From Tridacna crocea (taxonomy: Eukaryota; Mollusca; Bivalvia; Cardiida; Cardiidae): a DNA stretch of 64,000 nucleotides. Within the stretch, counting starts at the first letter, position 1; every line of letters starts with the position of its first letter. The notes under the pieces were generated by a model that had not been told where the DNA came from, ran no database searches, and was given only the letters and a program-made list of their open reading frames with translations. Of the stretch, positions 23,010 to 33,768 are shown in pieces. The translations under genes and the position numbers were made by a program. The DNA lies in contig OX031066.1 of assembly GCA_943736015.1 (NCBI GenBank), forward strand, positions 24,970,127 to 25,034,126. The letters are read 5' to 3'.

Positions 23010-24085
23010 CTCCTTTTGTCTGACATTGGCTCATTTAAATATAGGCACTTTCCATGGATAGTCATGTGACTGCAACATGTTTTTGTAATCACAGAAATGA
23101 AAGGTTTGTGTATCATATAATGATTTGAAGTACAATATAAACTAGAAAAATGTACTTATGAGCTTTTAATTTATGTTACCAAGTTTAATCGAAAAATTTT
23201 GAACTCTTTCCTTGACTCATGTGCAAACTCTACCTCGAAAAGAACACAAAGAATATAATTGTGTACTAAAAAAAATTAGATACGTATACATTAACATATC
23301 CTGTAAATACATGTGTTACCCTTGAACACAGTGGTGATCCCCTTCATAAACACAGTAAAGCAAGGACACTTTGTCATCAGACTATATTCACCAATCATTC
23401 TAAACTTAGTTCAAACTCTGAATTTCAAGACATGGTCATCTGGTTTGCTAGATTTGGAATTTAGAATAAGAACAGAAAAATCTAAGATAAGTAGTGAATA
23501 AGGCCATTGAACTGACTCATACATATTGGACATAATTTCTATAGTCCACAAATGTATATTACAAATACATTGAAGCCATAGCATAGTCATAGCCTAACAA
23601 CAGAACACAGCATGAACACAAAGTTACATAACTGCACCAACTTTGCCAGAGAATTGCACACAAGGAAAGAGCCCACATGTCCTTTTGTTATAGGACTCGA
23701 GTTGTCATTATTGAAGTTTTACATGGTACATAACAAACTATTACAAAAAAATGATATATAGATACAATCTATTAATATAAAACATTGCTAATTATAATAA
23801 ATGACTGACAGATGGTACAATAATGTCCGTAACAGATATTTCAAGTGACCAGATTCCATATAGAACATTTCATCAGTAAGGCATTTTGAATTCAGAAGTA
23901 ACAACAAGGTGTCAATATATTTTGTAATGCTCAAATTGCTATCAGCCATGAAATAAACAGTTTTCTACAAATTATCAGTATTATTGAAGTTTTTTTTATG
24001 CTTTGCAGGAGTTTACTGTGAAATAACGGCAATATTTTTCGGTATTTATGGGTTACGACCAGTGAAAAATACCACTTCTATTGGC
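23010..24085. other. No feature recognised
   Basis: AT-rich, no repeats of the families listed, no coding signal. Confidence 0.45.
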
Positions 24086-24087
24086 TC

Positions 24088-24317
24088 TTAACTCTTTACC
24101 ACACGATGAAAATGAAGACTTGTCCAAATTGAAAGCATTTGCAGATGACAATTCAAACGTGTCTCTGGTAACGGTACTCGTCTTTGATAGGTAAGAAAAC
24201 ATTGAGGGAAAAGGAGAAAATGCTGGTTACCAGCATTTTCTCCTTTTCCCTTAATGTTTTCAAAAGGCCTCTTCTGCAGGGGTCGTTAAAAATCGGGATT
24301 GTGTGGTAAAGAGTTAA
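24088..24317 (-). mobile_element. Family H MITE
   Basis: Complete. The two hairpin arms carry matching changes (ATTGAGGGAAAAGG and CCTTTTCCCTTAATG). Confidence 0.85.
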
Positions 24318-24390
24318 ATAGAAGGCAAAAAAAGTTATTCCCACACACTAGTTACCTTGGTAAAATGTGCATGCCACTCAACAAGCTGTC

Positions 24391-24459
24391 TTAATATGTC
24401 ATCTGCAAATGCTTTCAGTTTGGACCAGTCTTAAATTGTGTTGTTTGGTAAGGAGTTAA
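24391..24459 (+). mobile_element. Family H fragment, long-arm end
   Basis: Only the terminal 70 nt (TCATCTGCAAATGCTTTCAG to GGTAAGGAGTTAA). Confidence 0.65.
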
Positions 24460-24595
24460 AGCAAGTCTCAAATTCAGTCTTTGCAAGGTAAAACACAATG
24501 ATTACCTAAGCCAAGGATTTCAATTCTAAACATTACACAGAAACTGTAAAACAGATACAGTTTTACAAAATACAATTATAAAATCAGTTGTACAG

Positions 24596-24730
24596 TGAGG
24601 AGGCAGGGGACTTGGAAACTTGTTCATGGCTGTCGTGAATCATGTCACCCCGAGCCGAAGACGAGTTGTTGACATGATTCACAAGTCATAAACAAGTTTC
24701 CAAGTTCCCCTGCCACCTGACCGTACAACA
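24596..24730. mobile_element. Long hairpin element
   Basis: GGCAGGGGACTTGGAAACTT and AAGTTTCCAAGTTCCCCTGCC, plus GTGAATCATGTCA and TGACATGATTCAC, form a nested stem of about 45 bp. A one-arm copy is at 55268-55330. Confidence 0.8.
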
Positions 24731-25293
24731 AATTTATCATACTACGAAGTTTTACCATTACACTGTTTGTTGAGCGAATTTAACCTGTTTTTTTTGAGGG
24801 GGGTTAAAAAATTGAGTACGCCGACACAGTAGAATTTTCCTTCTGAGTGCCCCATTTCAATGAAAACTTGCATCACTGGGAATTATGTTGACATGTACAT
24901 GACATGTATGTTTGGGGCATATTTTCCTATCAGATCATGAGAAATTTCTTTGCAGTATAATACCAGTAATCATATATTTACTTTATTTGAACATAAAAGT
25001 TTGTGAATGATTATTGCTATTTCCTAACTGTTTCTTCCTGTAAAAAAAGAGATTATCAAAAAATGATTGGAAATAGTTTAAGAGATTCTTCGAACACAAT
25101 TGATACGTCATCTGCTGCAACATATATACATGCAGGAAAAAGAAACAATATGAGCTTGGCATTAAGGCAATAAAAAGAGAAAAGCAATACAACACTGATA
25201 TAAATCACATAGTACATAAATAGCTCTTATCACTGGAGCTTTATCATTGCAAAAAACATTAAAGTGGGGAACATTGTTACAAAAGTACTCTGA

Positions 25294-25522
25294 TTAACTC
25301 TTTACCAAACAACAAAATGTTAGACCGGTCCAAATTGAAAGCATTTGCAGACGACAAAATAAAGGTGACTGAAAAATTGAAATTTGTTCTGGGAAGGGTA
25401 GAAAACACTGTGGGAAAAGGAGAAAATGCTGGTTACCAGCATTTTCTCCTTTTCCCACAGTGTTTTCAAAAGGCTTCTTTCTCGGGGGCGTCAAAAGTAG
25501 GGATTGTGTTGTAATGGGTTAA
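25294..25522 (-). mobile_element. Family H TTAA hairpin MITE, reference full-length copy
   Basis: Reference for the family. TTAA at both ends, inner terminal repeats TTAACTCTTTACCA and TGGTAATGGGTTAA-like, a long arm with GCATTTGCAGACGACAAA, and a short arm with TCAAAAGTAGGGATTGTGT. The centre (25401-25467) is a 67-nt palindrome with two 33-nt arms perfectly complementary around one T. No transposase is encoded. TTAA ends followed by CYC suggest mobilisation by a piggyBac-type transposase (inference). Strand convention for all family H entries: + when the short arm (ACCACACAATCC) lies on the left. Confidence 0.9.
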
Positions 25523-25733
25523 CTCTTTACCAAACGACAAAATTTCAGACTGGCCCCAATTGAAAGCACTTGCAGACTACAAATTAAACATAACTTAAAA
25601 ATTGAAATTTGTTTCCAACAGGTAAGAAAACATTGTAGGAAAAGGAGAAATGCTGGTTCCCATGTTACAATGTTTTCAAAAGCCTTAATTTTTCAGGGTT
25701 ATAGAAACCAGGAATTATTTGGTAAAGGGTTAA
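25519..25733 (-). mobile_element. Family H MITE, direct tandem with 25294-25522
   Basis: Shares TTAA 25519-25522. The right hairpin arm is largely deleted (GCTGGTTCCCATGTTAC). Confidence 0.8.
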
Positions 25734-25884
25734 TCGAACAAGCTCTAAATCAAGTATCTTCATCAATAAATGTATTGGTTAGAACTGATATGCCTTTGGT
25801 AGGTAGTCAAACACCAGTTGCAAATGCTCACACAAGCAAGCAGAATGGCTGCTGCAATATTTTCAAAGCCAAAATAAATTGTAT

Positions 25885-26060
25885 TATTTGCAGACAACAA
25901 ATTAAATCTAGTAAAAATTATGGCAATTATCTGTGACGGCGTAGAAAATGGTAAAAGGAGAAAATGCCGGTAACCAGTATATTCTCCTTTTCCTACAAGG
26001 TTATCAAAAGGCTATTTCTTACCGTTTGTTAAAACTCATGATTGGATGGTAAAGAGTTAA
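25885..26060 (-). mobile_element. Family H MITE, left truncated
   Basis: From TTTGCAGACAACAAATT to GGTAAAGAGTTAA. The hairpin is imperfect. Confidence 0.65.
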
Positions 26061-26547
26061 ATGATATTTTGAAAGACAATCCATAAAAAAGATAACGTAG
26101 GGTAATTACATCGTAGTTTCTTTTCTTCACCACAAAAAAAAAAAATCAAAATTTCATTTTACCTAGTGCTCAAAAAGTCATTTCTCTCGTATTTTCTAAA
26201 AATTCTTGAAGTGCAGTATTTATGGAAGGTGAAAATTATTTATCATTATAAAGCTTTGTAAGAGACCAGAGATACACATAATGTGACAGCAAGTTACTTC
26301 AAACTTAAGAATGTCAACAATAACTTTAATTTGCTTTTATAGAAGAGTAAACCAAGATCAGGCTGCAGATGGTTGGAAGTCTAGTCGTGGATCTACACTA
26401 TTTAATGAAATCTTCTTGAAAAAAAATGATGTGAAACTCCATTGGAATATATAGGCACTATTATACTAAGAATAGCCACTTTATTTATTCAACACTCCAT
26501 GGCTGACATACCGTACTTCAAGACAAAACTGACCAGTGCAGTTTGCT

Positions 26548-26775
26548 TTAACCTTTTACCAGACAACAAAATTTTAGCTATGTCCAAATTGAAAGCATTT
26601 GCAAGTGACAATTCAATGTGGCTCAAAAGGATATAATTCTTTTCAATTAGGTAGAAAATATTGTGGGAAAAGGAGAAAATGCTGGTTACCAGCATTTTCT
26701 CCTTTTCCTATGATGTTTTCAAAAGGTTTCTTTCCTGGGGTCATTAGAAGTTGGCATTGTGCGGTAAACGGTTAA
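26548..26775 (-). mobile_element. Family H MITE, left of an inverted pair
   Basis: Complete. Shares TTAA 26772-26775 with a GCAATT-subfamily copy. Confidence 0.85.
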
Positions 26776-26998
26776 CCCTTTCCCAAACAAGCCCTGGTTT
26801 TTATGTGTCTGCAGTAAAACTCTTTTGAAAACACTGTGGGAAAAAGAGAAATTGCTCGTAAAGAGCAATTTCTCCTTTTCCCACAGTGCTTTCTACCCTT
26901 TTTGGGAACTTTCTGCCATTTTCTCAACATCAAAAAGTGTCGTCTGCAAACTATTTCGGCTTGGAAGAGTCCAGAATTTGTCATTTGGTATAGGGTTA
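26772..26998 (+). mobile_element. Family H MITE, GCAATT-hairpin subfamily
   Basis: Left end TTAACCCTTTCCCAAACA. The hairpin centre AAATTGCTCGTAAAGAGC pairs with its arm. The right end is mutated to GGGTTACA. Confidence 0.85.
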
Positions 26999-28192
26999 CA
27001 TAAAAAGAGACATGCATTTCATTATAAGAGGCACGGCTACTTCTGTGATTATATTGTTCTGGGGCAGCTATCACACTCTATTCAATAGTCTAAATCTAAT
27101 CCTAATATTAGTCATCTAATTACCAGTAATAATCGGTCTTTATCAATTGCATGACTAGTATGGAGAGGAATTAGAATAGCACTTTGATTGCCCCACATTT
27201 ACATTTTCTTTACAACACTGTTTGAAGTCTGTAAGACATCTGCCTTAGATTTTAACTTTGTTCCTTGTAACTTCAGACTTTTGTCATTGTATGCATACAG
27301 ATTTCAATAACCTTAACAACATAAAAAAAAAAAGGATAAATAACAGCATTTTAGACTCACTACAAAAGAGTTGTTCCCTTAAATTATCACAATTTTTTCA
27401 AAACTAATTCCGTAACAAGTTTACACTATCATAGGGTCTTTTGACCAAATTCAATCAGATGTTCTACATTAAAAAAAATCATTAGATCTTAGTGTATTAC
27501 AAATTACTCTATTACCAATGACAGTTCAAAATTAGAATTTTACATTAAAATCAAGATTTCTGAACTAGATTCTTATATTTTTCCTATATGACTTATGTTG
27601 ATACAGCGATCGGCACATATGTTTAGGTTAGCAATCAGTAACTACTTAATTTATGAGCATTGCTGACAAGATGTGAACTGACAATTTGGAAAATAGTTTT
27701 AAAACTGTTCTAGAACCATAGATAGTTTGACACAAAAATTACCTCAGTTTATATCAATATGCTGATAACCTACACATGCATCACAGATGCATGTCCTGAA
27801 CAGTTTCCTTTAAATTGAATTGATAATATTTTATGGATAGTTGAAAAAAAAGTCCTTATCCCATATATCAGTCAACTGATTTTCAAAAAAAGAAATTTTT
27901 GTAAAATAACGACTTAGTAAAAAAGAAAAACAAGTACCAGTAATATACTGACAAAACTTGATCGATTGAATCCATTTGAGAGGCTGGTATCCATCAAATA
28001 CAGAGAACAAAACTGTTATATGTAAAACAAAGATAAATAAAGATTGAAAGGAAAGAACAAAAATTCATAATCAATTAATCCATGTATCTAGAACAGGTTC
28101 AAGAAGATCTCCCATCCATCATTGAGAACTTTTATCAAAACAACGAAAAAAGTATAAATTGATTACAAATATTTATAAGCAAAATTACTTGA
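26999..28192 (-). other. Probable MAP1 3' untranslated and downstream sequence
   Basis: Immediately follows the MAP1 stop codon and has no family H copies. No convincing minus-strand AATAAA is close to the stop, so the transcript end cannot be placed. Confidence 0.4.
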
Positions 28193-31100
28193 CTAGAATT
28201 CTAATCTATACGCTGAACAGCTAGTTTCATGGTCTTGAAGCTGAATCGTACATCTGTTGGCTGAGGGTGCGATCTCAACTTTTTGATCTGCTAGTTTCTC
28301 TTTATGAAGAGCCATCCACAACCTCAGGGTCTCATTGTCGTAAGTTGGGATTACAGTGACTGGCAAATCTTTATCTTCCCATGTATTCTTGGCATCTAAC
28401 AAGGAATCTAACACCTGTGTGTTGGGTGATAAGGTACTCAATACATAATACCTGGCTCGTACCCTTTTGAAGAATTCCACATCGCTGTACTGGGTATTAC
28501 CATGGTTTGGTATATAGGTCAAATCAACATAGAATGGTGTAAAAGGTGGCAGTGGAGGCATTTTAACAGCTGAAGCCGCAGACTTTGTGCCAGCAGCTGT
28601 GGATGGTCTTTTCACTCCATTGGCTTTAGCTGTTGATGGATCAGTCTTGTTTTTGTTCAAAGGTGCACTTGTTGGTCTCATCTTTGATGCAGTTGTTTTG
28701 CCTCCCAATGACAATCTACCTGTTGTAGTTGCGGTTGAGGACACTTTAGAAGTGTTTAAACTGCTATTGGCTGATGGTACTTTGGGCTTGGATTTTTCAG
28801 CTTCACCATTACTCTGTTTGGGAGATGGTTTTGCTGATGGGATAGCCTTCTTTGTAGCAGCAGGCTTTCTGAAGTCCATTTTCTTGACTGCTCCATTGGC
28901 TTTCTGTTCTGATTTTTTCAGATCATCTTTCTTCTTTGAGTCTAATGTTTTAGATGCAGATTTGGGCCTTGGTGATTTTGCACTGGCTGCACCTTTGTCT
29001 TCTGGGGGTGCTGGAGATGGCAGCCCCATTGGTTCTCCCCACTCTGCAACCGGGTTGAAATCAGCAGGCCCACCAGCTTGAATAGCATCATTCTCTTCAT
29101 CATCTGATGATAAATCATGATGTGGATCATGCTGCAGCTGTTCACTGCCAGTGAATGGATTATATCCTGTCTTCTCTTGTAAGTCAAATGGATTTGTTGG
29201 TACACTTGTTGGACCAATGTGTTGATTAGTATGGTGATAATCTTCTTTGACTGGGACAGGGTCTAGAGGAGGCTGTTGTGGTGAAAGCTCACTATTATCT
29301 TCAAGTCCCTCAACAGAATCAGCATCATCCTGCTCAGTCATTTGGTGGTAACCAAGCTGACCTCCATGACTAGGATCTGTCATTTCAGATTCAGGTGTGT
29401 ACATATTCTCACTACATGGCGACATCAAATTATCAGTTGGTTGATCCATGAGAGAATCTGGTGGTGCTGCAAGACTATCAGTCTCTAATGCTCTATCGCC
29501 CTCACCATTTACACCTTTAGGTTCTTCGCTGACACTATCTTGAATGAGACATTTCTCATCAGTATGTTCTTCTTGTTCGAAAGAACTGCTGTCTTCATCT
29601 TCTTCATCATCATCATCATCTTCTTCTGAGTCATCAGTTTCATCCTCAAATGATCGTTCAATACTATCCCTAGGTTCACTCTGCCCATCTTGCAATGCTG
29701 GTGATTCCTCTTCTGCGAAGCTTTCCTTTTCAATACTGTCTCTTTGTTCATGAGGCATATCAGAAGTGTGATTAATTTCTTCTACTTGCTCTTTTTCAAG
29801 AGAGTCTCTGTTTATTTCTGCAGCACCTACTTGGGAGTCTGGAGTTCCTGATCTTTCAATCTCAGAATCAGGTGAATCAGGCATTACTACTCTCTCTTGT
29901 TCTAACATGTGTTTCTCCTCTTGCTCTAGTGGTATCAATGATTCGCCTGTATCTTCTGGTAAGCAGTCATCATTTGTTTCTATCTGTTTGACAGGTACTT
30001 GGGCATTTTCAAGTTCATCTGACTCCTCCTTCTTAAATTGTTCAGTTTTTTCTTCCTCTTCAGTATAGTCATTCTCAATCATTTCAGAATCAATTCTTTC
30101 ACTTAAAGTATATTTGTCTGATTCTGATTTCATTGGAGGTACCTGTGATATTTCTTCAACCATACCACTATCGACTGGTATCTGGTCATCATCATCTTCA
30201 AATTCAGGACCAGCCTCCTGCTCCACCTCTGATGGCTCAGGAGATTTGGGTCTTTCAAGCTCTGGCTGAGCATCTTCAAGTTCACTTGTAGTTACTTGCT
30301 CAGCTATTTCTGGTTCTAAAGATTGATCTGACTGAGGGTCTTTTTCATATTCAGCCTCTGCAGATTCCATTGAATCATCTGCCAATTGCTCTGTTTGTGC
30401 TGATGGGATTTCACCAATAATTTCAGTATCCAACCCATTTTCTGGTGCTTCATGTTTGTCTTCAAATGTATCTAAATCAGTTGTTTTAACATCATTTCCA
30501 TTAAAACCATCTTCAGTTACAAGCTCCTCTTCATTCTGATCATCAGAATCTCTCTCTTCTGGATAATTAACAGTATCTATCTTTCCAAATTTGTCAAACT
30601 CTCCACCTACAATATCATGTCCAAGCTCCTTTTGTAAAATCTCATCTTTGCTTTCACATATGATTTGCTCTGATGGTGTTGATTGGAGGTCATCAACTAT
30701 ATCAGTATCTAATACATTTGGGGGAGCTCCACATTTTTCTTCAAATGTATCAAAAGCAGGTGGTTTTGTTTTATCACTATCATAGTCTTCCTCTGGCTCA
30801 AGTTCCTCATTATTCCGAGTTTCGCTTTCCTCAGCAAAAAACTCTTTTTCATTTTGTTCAGTGATATCTTTTTCCTGCACATCTTCTGTTTGCAGTTGAC
30901 TAAATCCTTCATCTTCTGGAATTACATTTTCAATTTCATCTGGGGTTTCCAGCTCTACTGGGTCTTGTACATTGGATTTATCTTCAACTGGTATGGTACT
31001 GTCATCACCAACATCCTGTGAAAGAGATAGGTCATCTGTATTTTCTTGTTTACTTGGGACAAGATCTGGTTCAACTGTAGCAGGTTGCAATTTGCTTTCT

Positions 31101-33136
31101 GTGACAATTTGGGATTCTTCTTTCAATGCTATTGATGGAATTATATCTGGCTCTTGGCCATATGTTGCAGGTGTGTATGCCTTTGGCTCTGGTAATGCTT
31201 GTGGTTGAATTTCTTCAGATGTGTCATCTTCAGGTGTTGTAACCTCTTCTATTGCTCCACCATTTTGAGCGAATCCATCAAATGGCTGTTTGTCATCAAA
31301 CATACTTTCATGTATACTTCCAGTCATTAAATCACCATGAAAGCTAGATTGCATTGGATCTGATGTTTTTAAACCACCTACTAAGTCTTCATGCATACTA
31401 TCTGTCATCCCACCAAACATTTGCTGTTCTCTGTCATCTTCTGGCTTATCATCTTGTTGAGAATTCAAATCCTCTTCGATGTCCTGATCTTCATCATAAA
31501 TACCCAGCTCTTTCAGTTTTTCCTTATCCAATGCCTCTGTCTGGCCAGGATGTACTAATTCTTGTGGTGGAAGTGGTTCTCCAATTAAATTGTCAACAGC
31601 AGTTGTTTCTAGTTGTATTGGAGCAGATAAAAGGTCCACCTGACTAGCTGTTTGCTCAATCTCACCATTTATTACTTCAGGCTGAATGTCATCCTGATGA
31701 TCAATCAAGTTTGGAACCTTCTCAAGACTTGACTGCTCAGCCTCCTTTGTAGGGGATGATGTTTCTTTGGGAGTTGAAGCTGCAGAGCTTTTCAGTGAAC
31801 TCTTAGATGGACTAGAGGAAGCAGAGGATTTTGCTTTGTCGACCTTTTCTCCATTTTTTGTGATTTTTTCAGCTACTTTTGAAGTTTTCTTGTTATCATT
31901 TTCTTTTTTTGCCTTTTGAGCAGATGAGGGTCTTGGTTTCGGGGCAGAGGATACTTTCTTGACTGGCTCTGATTTGGTTGGTACTTCATTCTTGGGAGTT
32001 GGCAAAGGCGAAACCTTAGATCTTACCGGTGCTTTGGAAGCCAGAGCACCTGGTTTCTTTACAGGTTTCTCACTCAATGATGATTGTGTGCATTTTGCAG
32101 ATTTCAAAATATTCAGAGTTTTGAGTTTTTCAAGTCCTTCCAAAACTTTATGTTGAGGGGCATTTCCAGGAAAGAAAATTCTTGTAATGTTGTCATTTGG
32201 ATCACTTGGTCGCCACACCAACAGGGCACAAACAGACAAATTGTTGGGTAATGGAACATGCTGGCTGATACCAAACTGAGCCACTCTCTGATTCCACTGT
32301 TGGTAGAATTCCTTCAACTCTTTGCTGTCTGTAATAGGGTTTAGGATGTACATATCCATTGATCCAATACCAACCTTATGGTAAAGGTTAATTGGTTCAA
32401 TTGTCTGGCTTCTAGTGCAAGGCTGGGGAAGCTGACCAATTTGCTTCGCATATTGAATTAACTTGTTGCCCTCTTCTGCAAGATTAACTGCAAGGGTTGC
32501 TTCTTTGTTCTCATTGTTGTCCTGTTCTGTCAGAGCTCTTATTTTATCAGATGCATTTATATACATATAACCAATCTCTGGATGTACATTTTCTGTACTC
32601 TTTCGCTGCAACACAGAGCTGAACCCAAACAAATTATCTGATCCAAGATGAGTGACAAGTGCAGCATCAATTCTATCCAGATGTCGAGTAAAGTCCCAGA
32701 AACAGGCTTTTCGACTGTAACCCCCATTGACTAGTAGATTAAACCCACTCATTCCAAAAAGGGCAGAGTCCCCTTGACATCCTGGAAATATATACAAAGT
32801 TGGTCGACTGAATCGGATGTTCCCCACAACATCAGTGGATTGCAAGAGTTCATTCAGTTTTCTAACTTTGACAAAATTACTGACATAAGCAGTGAATTGC
32901 AAGACCCCATTTATGTTATCAAGTTCAGCTTTTGGGTTTACTTTAACTTTCAAAACTTTTGAAAAGTCTTTTCCAGCAACATGACTATCACTCCAGTCAC
33001 AACCAGCTCCTGTGTAGATGTACAGAGAACTCCCCTCCTGTTGTTTCAATGAGTTACTGACATCTTGGTCTTTAAAGGCCTGGACAAAATTGTTAAATGT
33101 GTAGGTATCATCTTGTAATATCCATGCACCAGATCC
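28193..33136 (-). CDS. MAP1: MAP1-family microtubule-associated protein, large last coding exon
   Basis: This exon encodes the C-terminal 1647 residues of a MAP1A/B/S (futsch) homologue, ending in a TAG stop at 28193-28195. It begins after a consensus acceptor (T-rich tract, then CAG at 33139-33137). The open frame continues 2 codons into the intron from a TTG, which is not a real start. Numbering from that TTG: residues ~3-350 resemble the MAP1 heavy-chain N-terminus, with a degenerate metallo-beta-lactamase-like segment (YIFPG ~117-121, LLVNGG ~136-141, HLDRID ~154-159, THLGSDN ~164-170). Residues ~350-470 are Lys/Ser/Pro-rich and basic. Residues ~480-1300 are very acidic and low-complexity. 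Residues ~1390-1527 are basic again. Residues ~1528-1649 are the conserved MAP1 light-chain C-terminus (FYVDLTYIPNH, DVEFFKRVRARYYV, VTVIPTYDNE). Known family role: microtubule binding and stabilisation in neurites, with precursor cleavage into heavy and light chains. Cleavage is not visible here. Identity to the family is very secure; orthology to MAP1A, B or S individually is not assigned. Confidence 0.95.
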   Translation of the reverse strand, partial: GSGAWILQDDTYTFNNFVQAFKDQDVSNSLKQQEGSSLYIYTGAGCDWSDSHVAGKDFSKVLKVKVNPKAELDNINGVLQFTAYVSNFVKVRKLNELLQSTDVVGNIRFSRPTLYIFPGCQGDSALFGMSGFNLLVNGGYSRKACFWDFTRHLDRIDAALVTHLGSDNLFGFSSVLQRKSTENVHPEIGYMYINASDKIRALTEQDNNENKEATLAVNLAEEGNKLIQYAKQIGQLPQPCTRSQTIEPINLYHKVGIGSMDMYILNPITDSKELKEFYQQWNQRVAQFGISQHVPLPNNLSVCALLVWRPSDPNDNITRIFFPGNAPQHKVLEGLEKLKTLNILKSAKCTQSSLSEKPVKKPGALASKAPVRSKVSPLPTPKNEVPTKSEPVKKVSSAPKPRPSSAQKAKKENDNKKTSKVAEKITKNGEKVDKAKSSASSSPSKSSLKSSAASTPKETSSPTKEAEQSSLEKVPNLIDHQDDIQPEVINGEIEQTASQVDLLSAPIQLETTAVDNLIGEPLPPQELVHPGQTEALDKEKLKELGIYDEDQDIEEDLNSQQDDKPEDDREQQMFGGMTDSMHEDLVGGLKTSDPMQSSFHGDLMTGSIHESMFDDKQPFDGFAQNGGAIEEVTTPEDDTSEEIQPQALPEPKAYTPATYGQEPDIIPSIALKEESQIVTESKLQPATVEPDLVPSKQENTDDLSLSQDVGDDSTIPVEDKSNVQDPVELETPDEIENVIPEDEGFSQLQTEDVQEKDITEQNEKEFFAEESETRNNEELEPEEDYDSDKTKPPAFDTFEEKCGAPPNVLDTDIVDDLQSTPSEQIICESKDEILQKELGHDIVGGEFDKFGKIDTVNYPEERDSDDQNEEELVTEDGFNGNDVKTTDLDTFEDKHEAPENGLDTEIIGEIPSAQTEQLADDSMESAEAEYEKDPQSDQSLEPEIAEQVTTSELEDAQPELERPKSPEPSEVEQEAGPEFEDDDDQIPVDSGMVEEISQVPPMKSESDKYTLSERIDSEMIENDYTEEEEKTEQFKKEESDELENAQVPVKQIETNDDCLPEDTGESLIPLEQEEKHMLEQERVVMPDSPDSEIERSGTPDSQVGAAEINRDSLEKEQVEEINHTSDMPHEQRDSIEKESFAEEESPALQDGQSEPRDSIERSFEDETDDSEEDDDDDEEDEDSSSFEQEEHTDEKCLIQDSVSEEPKGVNGEGDRALETDSLAAPPDSLMDQPTDNLMSPCSENMYTPESEMTDPSHGGQLGYHQMTEQDDADSVEGLEDNSELSPQQPPLDPVPVKEDYHHTNQHIGPTSVPTNPFDLQEKTGYNPFTGSEQLQHDPHHDLSSDDEENDAIQAGGPADFNPVAEWGEPMGLPSPAPPEDKGAASAKSPRPKSASKTLDSKKKDDLKKSEQKANGAVKKMDFRKPAATKKAIPSAKPSPKQSNGEAEKSKPKVPSANSSLNTSKVSSTATTTGRLSLGGKTTASKMRPTSAPLNKNKTDPSTAKANGVKRPSTAAGTKSAASAVKMPPLPPFTPFYVDLTYIPNHGNTQYSDVEFFKRVRARYYVLSTLSPNTQVLDSLLDAKNTWEDKDLPVTVIPTYDNETLRLWMALHKEKLADQKVEIAPSANRCTIQLQDHETSCSAYRLEF
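29153..29197 (-). other. Paired NPF motifs in MAP1
   Basis: Residues ~1317-1319 and ~1328-1330 of the last exon both read NPF, within TNPFDLQEKTGYNPFTG. NPF is the classic ligand of EH domains in endocytic adaptors. A function here is inference. Confidence 0.6.
29590..29640 (-). repeat. Asp/Glu trinucleotide tract in MAP1 coding sequence
   Basis: TCATCATCATCATC and TCTTCTTC runs on the plus strand encode an acidic DDSEEDDDDDEEDED tract. It is a coding trinucleotide microsatellite and probably length-variable. Confidence 0.8.
30383..30820 (-). repeat. Internal duplication within the MAP1 acidic region
   Basis: Two blocks of about 53 residues (codons ~775-827 at 30662-30820, and ~868-920 at 30383-30541) share AFDTFEEK / LDTFEDK, GAPPNVLDTDI / EAPENGLDTEI and STPSEQI / SAQTEQL at a constant 93-residue offset. 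The DNA is also recognisably similar, for example the shared TCTTCAAATGTATC. Confidence 0.8.
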
Positions 33137-33174
33137 CTGCAAAGAAATGTTAAAAAAGATATATGCATCACACT

Positions 33175-33420
33175 AAAAAGGGGCATTCAGACATTTACGT
33201 AAAGTGTTGTCTTGAATCAGCTTGTGCTCAGCTTGTGCAGTTAGCCCAGGCTAACCCAAGACGGCACTTTACGCAGTCACACTAGATTTTGTTCTTACGT
33301 AGATCTGTGCAAAACAGAAAATTACATAAAATGCAAAGTGTCATCTCAGATTAATTAGCCTGAACATACGGCACAGTTTGATCCACGACAACATTTTAAA
33401 CAAATCTACAAATGCCCCCT
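33175..33420. mobile_element. Two GTAAAGTGT palindromic repeats in a MAP1 intron
   Basis: First copy at 33196-33282 (ACGTAAAGTGTTGTCTTGAA / CAAGACGGCACTTTACGCA). The second at 33325-33405 is decayed. The pair starts about 40 bp outside the last exon's acceptor. Confidence 0.65.
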
Positions 33421-33589
33421 TTTGTGTGATGCAAGCTATACTAGTATTATAGTATATAGGTAAAGACTTGACTTTCAGCGTACTAAGAGCAATTCTGGAC
33501 ACTACTGAAGTTTGTAGATCAAAATTAGAATGTGCAAAAACAACTTGAGGTCACAATATTTGGTTCTTTCCTACAAAATGTCAATGATC

Positions 33590-33768
33590 AATTACATTCA
33601 TATACATGTACATATCTTCATATGAACAAAGAAGGAAAACAGTAGGAGGAGTTCGCGACACAAAATTACTAGTATTTTGAACACAGACCGACACATGGAC
33701 GGACACATGGACAGACAGGATGATTCCAGTATATCCCCAAAAACATTCATTTTGCGGGGCTATAAACA
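33590..33768. mobile_element. CCCC-hairpin dispersed repeat, copy 1
   Basis: AACAGTAGGAGGAGTTCGCG, repeated GGACACATGGACAGACAGG-type units, then ATTCCAGTATATCCCCAAAA and TTGCGGGGCTATAA forming the terminal hairpin. Confidence 0.65.

Noticed and set aside
28587..29081. 164-residue plus-strand frame antisense to MAP1
   Set aside because: It is a shadow of the Lys/Ser/Ala-rich MAP1 coding sequence.
33137..33142. Start codon of MAP1 at the TTG preceding the last exon
   Set aside because: The TTG and CAG belong to the intron's acceptor (TTTCTTTGCAG), and matching upstream exons exist.
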